Below, in pieces: positions 1-10,225 of a DNA stretch of 22,775 bases. The notes beneath the pieces are model-generated. The model had not been told where the DNA came from and made no database searches. It saw only the letters and a list, made by a program, of their open reading frames with translations. This stretch comes from Lingula anatina (lineage: Eukaryota > Brachiopoda > Lingulata > Lingulida > Lingulidae). The position numbers and the translations under genes were made by a program. Every line of letters starts with the position of its first letter. The first letter of the stretch is position 1. The DNA lies in the NCBI RefSeq assembly GCF_001039355.2, contig NW_019773574.1, positions 1 to 22,775 of the forward strand. Direction: 5' to 3'.

Positions 1-112
1 TAAAAAGGCTTTAAAATATTAAAAAAAAAGATAAATAAATGAATAGATAAAAAATACAATTTGAAAACAAAACAAATGTGATTCAAAATCATCAACAGAG
101 ACACGAGGTAGG

Positions 113-167
113 GACACACAACACACACACAACACATGCATGCACACACACAACACATATGCACACG

Positions 168-219
<52 letters not shown>

Positions 220-220
220 T
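113..220. repeat. (CA)n microsatellite, interrupted
   Basis: Interrupted CA dinucleotide run with an uninterrupted core of roughly 22 units near 171-216 and imperfect CA/CATG blocks before it. It lies in the minus-strand intron just downstream of the last visible exon of the CUB/LDLa gene. Open frames read through it are pure repeat (HTHT or CVCV) and are not genes. Confidence 0.95.
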
Positions 221-303
221 CAAGGGGTAGAGATCTGAAAATGAAAATGATAAAGCTGGCAAACATACATCAGAAGCACAGGGTAACAGGTCAGAATACT
301 TAC

Positions 304-3300
304 AGTCATCTACAGGACATGAATCAGAGTTCCATACACATTTACCATCTGGACAGCGTTTTTTGTAAGAGGGACAGTAACTCTGAGTGGTAGTGTGATC
401 TAACAAAAAAAAATTCAAATAATAAGAGCAAACTATCTTTAATTATAACATTAAACATAATGACACTGTTAGGTTGCAATTCCATTTTCTAAAGAGAATA
501 CGTATGTAGGGTAATAAACACCCAATGTGAACAATTGTGATTATTTTGATTTCAAAGCTAAAAAAAAAGATTTGACTTGATATTAAACTTTTATCAAATC
601 AGTTCACCTGAGCACCGATCAGAAGCCTCATCCTCTCCATCTCCACAATGATCATAGCCATCACATTGAAACTGCTCAGGAATGCAGCGCATCTGTCCCT
701 GACATTCATAATATTTTCCCAGGAAATATATCTGGCAGAGTTTAGCACCTGAAATAGTATACATATATACATAACTAAACAGCATTTTTAATAAGTGTCA
801 TGATATATTAAAAAAGTGATAAATATTCAAATGAAATATTGTAACTCAGTATTAGGATGGCTTTAGCTAAAACTTGAACTGATTTTCAATATGACTTGTA
901 CACTTTGAGTATGTTTTCAAAAGGGAAAATTGATCATAAAGTATCCCTTTATCTAAAATTCTAAATGAGTACTGTTCATACACTGATCAATTAATGGCAA
1001 AAAAATGGAGTTAACCTGGTTTTACATCAGATCCTTGGATCAACTTTCCTATGTTTATCCAAATTGAAATTTACTCCAATTCTTTTGTCAACTTCCCCAT
1101 ATAACATTTATAAACAAAGAAGAAGAAAACTTACTCTCGAGGCTACTAACAAAATAGGTGTAGGCAAATTTGAGGCGTTGGTCGTGGCCACACCTCCATG
1201 TTTGTGATCCAGTAAGTCTGATAAACATGCTGCCACGTGATACCAGTCCAGTGCCTGGCTGATTTTTTATTACATCTGTTATTGGCCCCGATATGAGCAC
1301 CTCACCGTCAGAATGCCATGACTTCCTAACCTCTACATCTGTTAAATATGGATTAACATCCAAAAGTCATGATCGTTTCTTTTTTAGTATTGTGAAACAT
1401 TAGAAAATTATTGCCTTTTTAAGATTGGTTCCAAATATTGCATGGAAGTGCCACTACAGTTTATTCTAAAACTGTACAATAGGCTCTTATTGAATTAACT
1501 TTAATTATACATTGAGTTAACCTAATTATTTATTCGATTAGCCTTAAATTATAAGCAACTTACAGTTAACTTTTAGGTCAAAGATTAACATTGTTGACTA
1601 AAAATTCAATAAATCTGTCTGTGAATTGTAAAACTACAGTTCTAAAAATAAATAAATAAACAAATAAATAAATAAATAAATAAATAAACAAGACTCACTC
1701 AGATTCAGACATGAAGTCCCCTCAAAATCCAAGAACTTTGCATATATAAATCTTCGTTCAACTCGGGATGTGGAATACAGATGAGCTTGTTTGAAACTCC
1801 ATATGCAGTCAAATCTTATGCTCTCTCCCCTCCACGCTGTATCAGGAGGAAACTCCATGTGTCCATAAGACCTAAAGGCCGTGGATGATCTGTCAGTGGC
1901 AGGGAGGTGGTTGACCACGTTTCCCAGGTATCCACATGCTGCCATAAAAAACAATGTGAGCTTTTGTTCATTTATTATTATATATATAAAGCATTTAGAA
2001 TTAATCTGCATTGTTAGCACTGACATATTATTATTTTACAAAAGTTAAATATAAAGTCTTATTGTAGTGATGATTAAAAAGTACATTTATGCACAATTTA
2101 TGACATAGTCCTGATTCACTGTACCCAGTATACTAGAACTGGTATATACACATATGAATATGTTAATACATAAATTCACTAAAAATCTTAATCTTCTATA
2201 CTCTGAGAAAGCAATCAGGTTATTGCATTAAACAATTTCAGAATGCACGCACACACACACACACACACGCACACATATGCATGCACACACACACACACAC
2301 ACATGCATACACACACACACACACACACATGCATGCACACACACACGCACACACATGCATGCACACATGCTAATTATTAAGTGGTGTATCATAGCACAGA
2401 ATGACATGAAAATACCAGAACATTTACCAGTTTTATTCATCCATATAGTTTCTGGCACAGATCCTTAAATGAAAATATGTATAAAAAATCAATTTGATTA
2501 CAAGAAATTTTTATATAATTAACATTACTAGTATGTCAGTTTATGTACACAAATGATATGACAGTAAATTTAGCATATTGTAATGTAATGTTGATCATCC
2601 TCCACTTGACCTTCATCTGAATTAAATCAGTATCTGTCACTGACTTCCAATATAAACATTCTGTAATACCTGTATGTTATTTAAAACAATTTTGGTGAAG
2701 TAATTTGAAGTAAGTTTTTCTAAATCTATAGACTGAATGTTCTACTTATTAAGGCATGACATTTTGCTCCTTAGATATTTAGTCTGATTTTCTATCATCT
2801 TTACACAAGAGATACCTATTCTATTGAGTTTTGGAGTATTTTTTTCCAATGTTTAATGCTACAAGAATTAATAATAAGAAAATTTTTAAACATGAAGCCT
2901 TGAATACTTACTGTAAATGAACTTGTACTGTAATTTAAAAACTCCATGGTTTTTCCAACCATCCACTACATAATGAGGGTTAAATATCACTACTAGATAC
3001 CTGCCGGATGATACAAAATGCATTCTCTCCGTAATTCTGATCTCTTTATCTTTTCTTTCACAATCACAATCATAAATCTGAAATAAGGAAATTTCAATTC
3101 TCAACTGTGCAGTTCCTTTTCCAATTGATTCTCACTCATATTAAGGCTACCAAATTCATTAAAGCAGAGACAAGAAATATACTTCAAATGATATACCGGT
3201 ACATGTATAATCATCCACCAAAATCTAGAATGAAAACCTCTACTGCTTTGTGCAATAAAAAAATAAAAGCTGCAGATAACTTTTTTTAATATACTAGTAC

Positions 3301-3748
3301 TTACTGTCAGCATATATTTCCATGCAAAATTGTCATTGGGAAAAAATACCAAATCAATAGTCGTGATATCAATTACTCCATTTATATTTTTAGCAATTAG
3401 TCTGTATTTCTGAACAGATAACCCTGATATGAGTGGATTCTTTGGAAAACCAGGAGATGTGATGTAGCCAGAGTCTCCTGGATTCCCAGTGATTCTAGTT
3501 TTGTTCAATTTTCTTCTATTTGTGCTTGTTATGCCTCCCTTCTCGCCAACTGTTCCTGTGCATTTGCACTGCCAGAATAACAGCGACTGTGCAATAATCA
3601 CAAAAATCCCAAGATTCAAGCACGACTCCAATTTTAGGCTGAAATTAGAGCAACAACTTTTAACAGCATATCTCTTAGCAACAACTCTTGAACCCTTAAC
3701 ATTCTCTAAACAAGAAAGCAAAACTGGCAAATATTCAGACAACACCAT
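304..3748 (-). CDS. CUB and LDL-receptor class A domain protein, 5' part (seven exons, continues off the left edge)
   Basis: Probable exons, in order of transcription: 3305-3748, 2912-3077, 2428-2463, 1699-1938, 1135-1338, 608-748, 304-399. All have GT/AG borders and phases that join without a break, giving at least 442 residues. A hydrophobic stretch at residues 44-59 (GIFVIIAQSLLFW core) could be a signal sequence or anchor. CUB 1 spans about residues 89-203 (GDSGYITSPGFP start, YDCDC middle). A 36-bp micro-exon (12 codons) links it to CUB 2, about 216-360, which starts at CGYLGN and has four cysteines. A typical LDLa module follows at 364-410, with CIPEQFQCDGYDHCGDGEDE, the usual calcium-binding acidic pattern. 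The last exon encodes a short cysteine-rich LDLa-like piece (RCPDGKCVWNSDSC). Such proteins act outside the cell as receptors or matrix-binding factors; the ligand cannot be told. The stop codon and any membrane anchor lie outside the window. The start ATG at 3748 is the first in its frame, but an upstream 5' exon is possible (a GTGAGT donor on this strand ends a potential exon at 4050). Resemblance to NETO or LRP-type receptors is only architectural. Confidence 0.8.
1643..1690. repeat. (AAAT)n microsatellite
   Basis: AAAT tetranucleotide repeat, with one C interruption, sitting in the intron just downstream (minus strand) of the donor of the CUB 2 first-half exon that ends at 1699. Confidence 0.9.
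2244..2367. repeat. (CA)n microsatellite with CATGCATGC interruptions
   Basis: Several CA blocks separated by ATGCATG. It lies in the intron downstream of the 36-bp micro-exon of the CUB/LDLa gene. Open frames across it are repeat artefacts. Confidence 0.95.
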
Positions 3749-3852
3749 TAAATAAAGTACTACATTAAATTTCAAATAATATTATAGATAAAAGCTCTTG
3801 ATTTATTTGCACACATCAGATTTTTTTTTATTTAGGTGAAGTATTGGTATCC

Positions 3853-3905
<53 letters not shown>
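3853..3905. repeat. (AAT)n microsatellite
   Basis: Almost perfect AAT trinucleotide run of about 17 copies upstream of the CUB/LDLa gene start. Confidence 0.97.
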
Positions 3906-3906
<1 letters not shown>

Positions 3907-4315
3907 GTATTTCTAGGTTAAAACCACCCAAGCGCCCACTGTGGCTGTGCAATTTATCTAACGCTAATAAATAAAAGAAACGATGGAGATATCAATATCC
4001 CAGGGTTGAATGATTGCTAACATCGGTGAAAAACAAAAACAACACTCACCCATACATGTTTTGATTCTGTTATGGATTATATATTATCCTGTGTGAAGAC
4101 ATTTCACTTGGGTTGGAGGTGGAAGCAATCAAAGCACCTTCTGAGGTTGAGGCAGCTCCAATGGTGTGTTTTTGGCATTTGCTGTGCAAACCTCTTGCAC
4201 AACAGGAGAGCCGGGGTCTGGCATTATTGCACAACCTCATTTTTCATTTTGAAAACACCAGTGACACACATTGGCAGGTTAACTTACGCGCGGTGTATTG
4301 CAACATAATTGTACT

Positions 4316-4330
4316 GCCACTTCCTATTGG
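4316..4330 (-). promoter_or_regulatory. Possible CCAAT box with adjacent ETS-like GGAAGT
   Basis: Read on the minus strand the sequence is CCAATAGGAAGTGGC. It lies about 570 bp upstream of the CUB/LDLa start codon and about 270 bp upstream of a GTGAGT donor (4044-4049) that could end a 5' untranslated exon. Both motifs are short and could occur by chance, so this is only a candidate core promoter. Confidence 0.2.
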
Positions 4331-4924
4331 ACGCAGAGGAATGACAGCAGACAACGGTATTGATGTAAGCTATCTTTATTGTACATCACCGTAAAAAACT
4401 AGAAGAGAAAATACAAAACAGAAACTAAGTATGTTTCAAAAATATCTATATATAAAAGCTACAAAGAGCATTAATAAACAAATGAAGTANAATAATCTTG
4501 TTTGTCTGAAACGGCGAAAAAAATGAAGCAACAGCGTCTGACTCAGAACTTGAATTATGTTTTCATACCCGACGTTCAGGAGTAATGGATTAGTTGCCTT
4601 CTTGCTTTTAACAAGAGGCGCTTTCATGTTGACTACCTTGGATTATCACCAGAACAAATAGATCCACATACATATGTATTTCTATATAAAAGATTGTTGT
4701 TGTTGATTTTTCATTAAGCACTGATCCATGCCATAGACATGCAGTTTTATAAATCGCTAAAGTGAAACTTAATAGCCTTTCTTGGTTAACCTGCACAGGC
4801 CTGAAAAAGAAAGAGATGCCGTGTCAGGTCATCTCAACTCATGGCAAGAGTAAGATGTCATCCCAGGCCAGGGATTACTTGTGCGTATGCCAGACCTTGA
4901 TTAATATTTCCAACATATTTTTTC

Positions 4925-4990
<66 letters not shown>

Positions 4991-5018
4991 CATTATTATT
5001 ATTATTATTATTATTATT
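4925..5018. repeat. (TTA)n microsatellite
   Basis: About 31 TTA units with one C interruption near 4991. On the plus strand it is the reverse complement of the AAT run at 3853-3905, so the two could pair with each other across about 1 kb. The poly-leucine frame through it is an artefact. Confidence 0.97.
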
Positions 5019-5362
5019 GATTTTTGAAAAATTAATTAAAATTTCTCGAATTTTGCATCAGATCGATATGCTGATATAAAGGTTGCATTCAATGAAAAAG
5101 TAAGACCAAACAGCACCCAATAATTAATATATTTTTTAATTATCTAAAAATGTTCGCCTCTTGGAGTTTCGGGTTCAGGCGTCACACCAGGTCCTAATAA
5201 CCGTAATGACCGTTTTAAATGACATTTAGGTCGGTGATTTTCAGTAATCGTAGGGTGACAAAGTGGCGTGTTTGTGTAATTCCCCTCAAAATTTCCAAAC
5301 TGCTGGCTTAACGGACTAAAAATTATGGCTCGTATGTACGATAAAAGCATTTGTCCCTTTAA

Positions 5363-5382
5363 ATTTATTTATTTATTTATTG
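5363..5382. repeat. (TTTA)n tract, candidate poly(A) signals for the FkbM gene
   Basis: Short TTTA repeat. On the minus strand it offers overlapping AATAAA hexamers about 510 bp beyond the FkbM stop codon, the first strong cluster of such signals that I see downstream of that gene. Whether it is used cannot be told from sequence. Confidence 0.35.
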
Positions 5383-5639
5383 ATAAATTGTTCACATCTC
5401 TTTTCTCAACTATCATCCATCAGAAATAATACTTAGAAAATGTGTATAGTGATAAAAACAACAATGCATATGGCACTGTTCCGATGGTAGACCTATTGAC
5501 TTTTTTATGGATTGATACAAGAGACGGGAGTGTTTGTATAATGTGCGAAGCGAATGACTGATGTGTTTTCACAATGGGTGGTAAAAAATAGCAACACGCC
5601 ATATACACACTCCCGGCGCTTTACTGTCTTAAATGCAAA

Positions 5640-5849
5640 TTATAAGGCAACATTGCGTAGAGTTTGATATATTGGTTTAAATGGCACATCTTGCAAATTT
5701 ATAAAGTCTTCTATGAAAGCAGCAAAAGGCGCTGCTACATCTGGATGACACCTACCGTACGTATGGGTATCGTATGTGAATTCGATTAGACGCACAACTT
5801 TGGGCGTATTTGATTCATGCCCTTCTGTAACGGCAAGCCAAAATTCCGC
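5640..5849 (-). other. Unassigned 69-codon open stretch with protein-like composition
   Basis: Between an in-frame TAG (5850-5852) and a TAA (5640-5642) the minus strand reads 69 sense codons without an ATG. The composition is like a folded protein (for example VVRLIEFTYDTHTYGRCHPD and DFINLQDVPFKPIY). The upstream TAG could serve as the AG of a splice acceptor, although the preceding pyrimidine tract is weak. It begins only 41 bp after the FkbM stop on the same strand. It could be an alternative terminal exon, a relic of another gene or transposon, or chance open sequence in a 3' untranslated region. I do not recognise the family. Confidence 0.3.
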
Positions 5850-5890
5850 CTACTCAAACGTCCATACATTAAAAATCATATAATGTACTG

Positions 5891-7106
5891 TTATAATAAA
5901 ACATTTCTAACATACACAACATCGTGAGCCACCATTTTAACATTACTGTACAGTCCAACTTTATCAAATATTCCTGCAATCTCCGCCAGTTTTTCGTCCC
6001 GATTTTTTAAACCCTGGTTGACTTCAACCGACCATACATCCACCGTAATTTCCTCCCAAGGAAATGACCTCAGCACCGCCGGCTCTTCCCCTTCCACATC
6101 CAGGGAAAAATAGTCCACGTGCCTCACGCCAATGCTCGCCAGGAGGGTGTGGATGGGAAGACAGAGTATCTTCGTTTTCCCGACTGTTGGGATGTCGGGG
6201 AATAGTGGCTTCACCGCACCGCTGTCAGGGGCGGCGGAGAACGTGAAATCGATTCTTTGGGGGCTTGCAGTGAGACAGGTTTGGGCCGTGTACGCTTTTC
6301 TGAAAAAAAAAGAGTAAACTTTTTTAATTGATGTTGATTTACAACCCGAAGAAAACATAATATTACTGACAATATAACCCAGTTGATTATTTTTATTACA
6401 TGTAGATAACATGGTGAATGCAAACTAATTTACATTTTCAAGGACATAGTACTTGTAAATAAATTACTGGCAATATAACACAGTTGATAATATTCTTTAT
6501 TGTATGTATAAAACATAGTAAATTTAAACTGATATACGTTTTTAAGGTCATCGTACTCGTAAACAAATCGTATCACGCACGGACAACGCACCCTCACCTA
6601 TTTTTCCTTGAAAGTTTCTCAAAGTTCCACGGGTCTGGCTCTATCAGAATCCCCGTCCAGTTTCGAGAAATTTCAAAGAAGAGGGAGTTGCTGTCTGTCT
6701 CCCCGTCCCACGCGCCCGACTCCACGAAAAATCCACCAGTGCGATGCCCCAAAATCTCGTCAACAAGTGTCGATTGTCCGGCCTGGGAGTAGTCCACAGC
6801 GTTCCTCGACAAATTTCTAGGCCGCTCTGTGGGGGCGAATAGAAACTTTCTTCGGACATATTCCATTAACCCTGGATCATCCGCCTTTAGATGTCTAGCT
6901 TCAATATCTCGATAAACGTCGATGTCTAAAATATTCAAGCGATTCCCCGTACTGATCTGAAGGATGCTTCTCCGCCCTTTGGAACTGGTGAGGATGGCAC
7001 CGTATAGAAATATAATGGTAATGGTCAATGTGGTTGAAACAGCGGTCAGATAATTAGTCAAGATCCTATTCCTGCGGGAGTACATTGTGCCCGATTTCAG
7101 TGTCAT
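5891..7106 (-). CDS. FkbM-family SAM-dependent methyltransferase, single-pass membrane protein
   Basis: Two exons, 6598-7106 and 5891-6299, join in phase 2 across a roughly 300-bp intron (donor GTGAGG, acceptor TTTCAG) to give 305 residues and a TAA stop. Residues 17-40 form one hydrophobic helix preceded by basic residues (YSRRNR), as in a type II membrane protein. The methyltransferase fold follows: FFVESGAWDGE at 127-137 is the SAM-binding motif I, ILIEPDPWNFEKL at 153-165 is the strand with the acidic ribose-binding residue, and VDYFSLDVEGEEPAVLRSFP at 231-250 is the FkbM signature. The family methylates hydroxyl groups, mostly on sugars or small molecules, and invertebrates carry anchored relatives sometimes named Star-like; the substrate here is unknown. 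The protein is probably complete, with the domain facing the Golgi or cell exterior (inferred). The Met at residue 8 (ATG at 7085) has a better initiation context, with A at -3, than the first ATG at 7106, so the true start could be there. Confidence 0.88.
6363..6566. repeat. Diverged tandem duplication, about 101-bp unit, inside the FkbM intron
   Basis: Copy A starts at 6363 (TTACTGACAATATAAC) and copy B at 6464 (TTACTGGCAATATAAC). Both run through AAGGACATAGTACTTG or AAGGTCATCGTACTCG near their ends. The two copies make up about two thirds of the intron (6300-6597). Confidence 0.8.
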
Positions 7107-10100
7107 TTATACATGTCTATATCCCTATTTCTTAGTTAATGTGAATCAAAGAAAATATCCAAGCAAATGTGAATAATTCTTGGGAAAAGCTGTGAAGCTC
7201 GTCGAATTACTTCTCCGGCTCCGCGGTAGTTATCAAAACTGATACGTGCTCTACAGAGGTATTTGTATGAAAGCGATTTTTGTAAACACAATTTTACGAC
7301 CGTGTGTTCATTGAGTCGACAAGTATCATAAAACAATAACTGTAAAAAATATTTATGCGACTGTCTACCCTGTCTCCAAGCTTGTGAATTCTGGCTCGTG
7401 ATTACAACTTAAATGTTATTTTTTTCTTCACCCTGACTTTCAACGTCTACTAGAACCTCCTCTCCATAATGAACAGGTGACAAAATAGTACAGAATTTTC
7501 ACCATGACTGCCTCAGGGTCCTTAGCTCGTCCTGTTTACTCATCCCTTTGTATGGAAAATATCATGACTCCAAATTGATTTGACTTTAACGATTTGAAAA
7601 TATCTGTTTATTGACAACGTGGGAGGAAAAACGGTGATACTCTCTCATGCTCTTTTAACACCCTGAATGTTAGCGTGTGAGAAGTGACGATATTATACAC
7701 GTAAAATCCTCCTCGTCGTCCAGTGAACTATCACTGGGTCATGATAGAAAGCTATAAGGGGTTGCGAGTGCTTTAGATTTGCCGAACTCTGCAGCAGACG
7801 ATGCGCAGTCCATGCATTAAACAGGGATAGTGAAAAACTCAAGTGTAATTTACTGACTAATTCCAGCCTTTTTATGCCATAAAATTTTACTTGTTAGGTA
7901 TGTTCAGGTATATACGCGTAAACTATTCTTTTAGTGATAATCAAGTGAGTTTTCGTTAAAAAATTATTGGCAGGATTCCAAACACCATTTCCCATAGGGT
8001 TGTATGGCCCAACGCCTTGGCTGTTTTTTTTCCCCAGCATGCTACCCCCTTACACCAGAAGTTTGAAAACGCCCTTGCATTTCTTCCGTATCAGCTGAGA
8101 CCCGTTTTGTGGGTCCAAGGCATCAGCAGCCTGTAGTGGTCACCCTGAGATTCAAATCACTGCCAGCCAGTCAACTGGTGGGATGCCCTGCCGTGCTGGA
8201 ATATGCAAAGCCAAATCAACATCCAGCAGACGCACAGGGTGTTGATATGACAATAACAGAATATTATAGTAAGTGCATCTTCTCCAATAGTCGATGTTGT
8301 TTTCATAATATTATTGGGAAAACCTGATAAGCTTTCAACGCCACGCAAAATAACTCAGTAAAATCACGATACCAGCATACAACCTTGCATATATACAGTA
8401 GTATACTAGTAAACTAGAAACTGCCTTGGAATTTACGCAAAGCAAACATGTGCGTGCGTTCGATATTCTATTTTACAAATCCCCGACATGACTGTTATCT
8501 TTTACCCTCCACCGGGGTCACGGATTGATTTTTCACTAGGTGTTCACAGATATGTCTTTAACCAAGGAGTTATAATAGACTGTTATAACTCCTTGCTTTA
8601 ACTAATTCATGACATTTGTTTCTACTGTCAGAGAACATTTGTGTGTGGAGTTATTCTCGTCACTATAGCCCCTACTATAGAGTAGTTATCCCTGGAGTAA
8701 GAGTTCATTACCCCATGATGGAAAAACGCCTTTAATCGTACGTATTAAGATGTTATTTCATAAAAGTACAGAGACGCAGTTGCAATATAAATTTACATTG
8801 GCTATTCTTTATTCAAACGTACAAAAGAACGCATCACAGACATCAATAATTTTAATATTTTGAAATGAGGATACTTATGTAATACTGCGTGCAAAATAAT
8901 ACTTTATTCGAAATGCTCGCACACATAGTAAAAGTTACATGTATCATGAAACAGTGATATTTCATAAAACTGTCAAAATATAAAGATATTTTAAGGACCT
9001 GATATAAATGGAATGCACAAAAATTGAACAAATTCTTGGGAAATTAAGGGCACTTCCTCCTTGGTCGACTTGAGGGCAAGATTTAAGGTACGAAAGGTAA
9101 TGCGGACGGTATTTTCTTTAAGCAGGCACACTATATAAATATGTAGTTTTTACAAATAAACCACCTGCAGCCTCTCATATACAGGTATTAAAAACACATC
9201 AAATCCTTAGAAATGACAGATATGAGCAATCTTCATGATGATAATGAGTATCGCATACTATCCAAAATTACTGTACACTATACATTACAGTACAATACAA
9301 TACAAACAGTAGGGCATCATTCCATGCAGAAGTACTACTATGACTGTACACATTCAAATCATGATACACTATTCCTTGTGAGCAACAATGACATGAGAGC
9401 AGGGATGCTTTTTCTCTCCAATGAAGAAAGGAAAATAATTATGATACTGGTCAACTTAACAATATGTTTTGAGTACTTCAAGGCATTCAATCATTACAAA
9501 AAACTTAACAAGTATGAATCTGTTAAGGTAACTTCATGCTACATTTGTCAAATAAAATGTACAGACTGATGCAGCTTGTGAAAAAAAAATCAAGTCCTGT
9601 AGCTGTATCTCCACAATGAACTTAAGTCGGGCAGTTTGTAGTGTTTACATTGTAACATCTAATACTGTAACAGCCAATCCTGATAGAACTGTATCTTGAC
9701 AGCGATGGTCCTGTGTTAAGAAGTTTAGATACATAGCTACACAGCACTGGGACGGACCCAAAATTGTAAAAAAAAAAACTTTTCTTTCCTCCACAGCTTG
9801 CACCCATTGCACTTGCTGCAAGGCAAATCTTCAATCATGCAAATGGTTATTTTTTTCAGTGCCGAGCAACAAGTCCAAACTTTGGACAAAAGGTAGAGGG
9901 TAAAGGTGAAGGCTTAATCTGTCATTTTTGATTTGGCAAATGGGGAATTCCACCCCCAACCCCCCAAATCTGCCACTGCACATAGCCTACAGGTTCAATG
10001 GCATCTTCCCTAAATGTTTGAATCTTTACAAAGTCATGGTCACAGACCACTTCCCAGTCTTCAACTTCCAAATGTGTCAGCTGTTGTACCTGTTTCTACA

Positions 10101-10225
10101 GGGTTTTAAAACTTCCCATGTTAGTTAATTATGATTACTGCCGCAGGCTACGAGCAATAGTGCTGTTCATTTTGCTGTAGTTTTTGTACAGTCATTTTAT
10201 ACCTGTCAGCTGTCCCTAATTTAGC
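7107..10225. other. Intergenic region, FkbM 5' side to CEP41 3' side
   Basis: About 3.1 kb with no exon that I can support. The left end should hold the FkbM promoter; no TATA or other clear motif was found. The right part probably includes the 3' untranslated region of CEP41, which reads leftwards. The longest open frame, 118 codons at 9213-9569 (plus), has a biased, low-complexity composition with no motif and is not called. A notable hairpin lies at 8563-8595. Confidence 0.55.
8563..8595. repeat. Perfect 13-bp inverted repeat with 7-nt loop
   Basis: CAAGGAGTTATAA (8563-8575) is exactly complementary to TTATAACTCCTTG (8583-8595), with TAGACTG between them. It lies in intergenic DNA between the FkbM gene and CEP41, with no gene nearby that explains it. 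Confidence 0.9.

Larger units (their letters stand above)
3749..5639. other. Intergenic region between the CUB/LDLa gene and the FkbM gene
   Basis: About 1.9 kb with no coding exon that I can support. It holds two long AAT/ATT microsatellites, one N (4490) and AT-rich sequence. The left part should contain the promoter and perhaps a 5' untranslated exon of the CUB/LDLa gene. The right part should contain the 3' end of the FkbM transcript. The small open frames at 4072-4394 (plus), 4436-4627 (minus) and 5144-5350 (minus) have no recognisable motif. Confidence 0.6.

Noticed and set aside
4072-4394. Overlapping plus-strand frames of 78 and 93 codons
   Set aside because: No family resemblance, no codon bias, and the two frames overlap; the region more likely holds the CUB/LDLa gene promoter.
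4762-5079. Plus-strand frame with a long poly-leucine run
   Set aside because: It is the TTA microsatellite read in frame.
5144-5350. 68-codon minus-strand frame in the presumed FkbM 3' region
   Set aside because: Has an ATG but no motif or homology that I can name; composition is compatible with untranslated sequence.
8109-8327. 72-codon plus-strand frame in intergenic DNA
   Set aside because: No motif and no neighbouring exon with matching phase. It could be a relic, but nothing supports a gene.
9213-9569. 118-codon plus-strand open frame
   Set aside because: No recognisable motif, low-complexity composition (YTLQYNTIQT, FNHYKKLNKY) and no splice or promoter support; probably chance in the AT-rich region downstream of CEP41.
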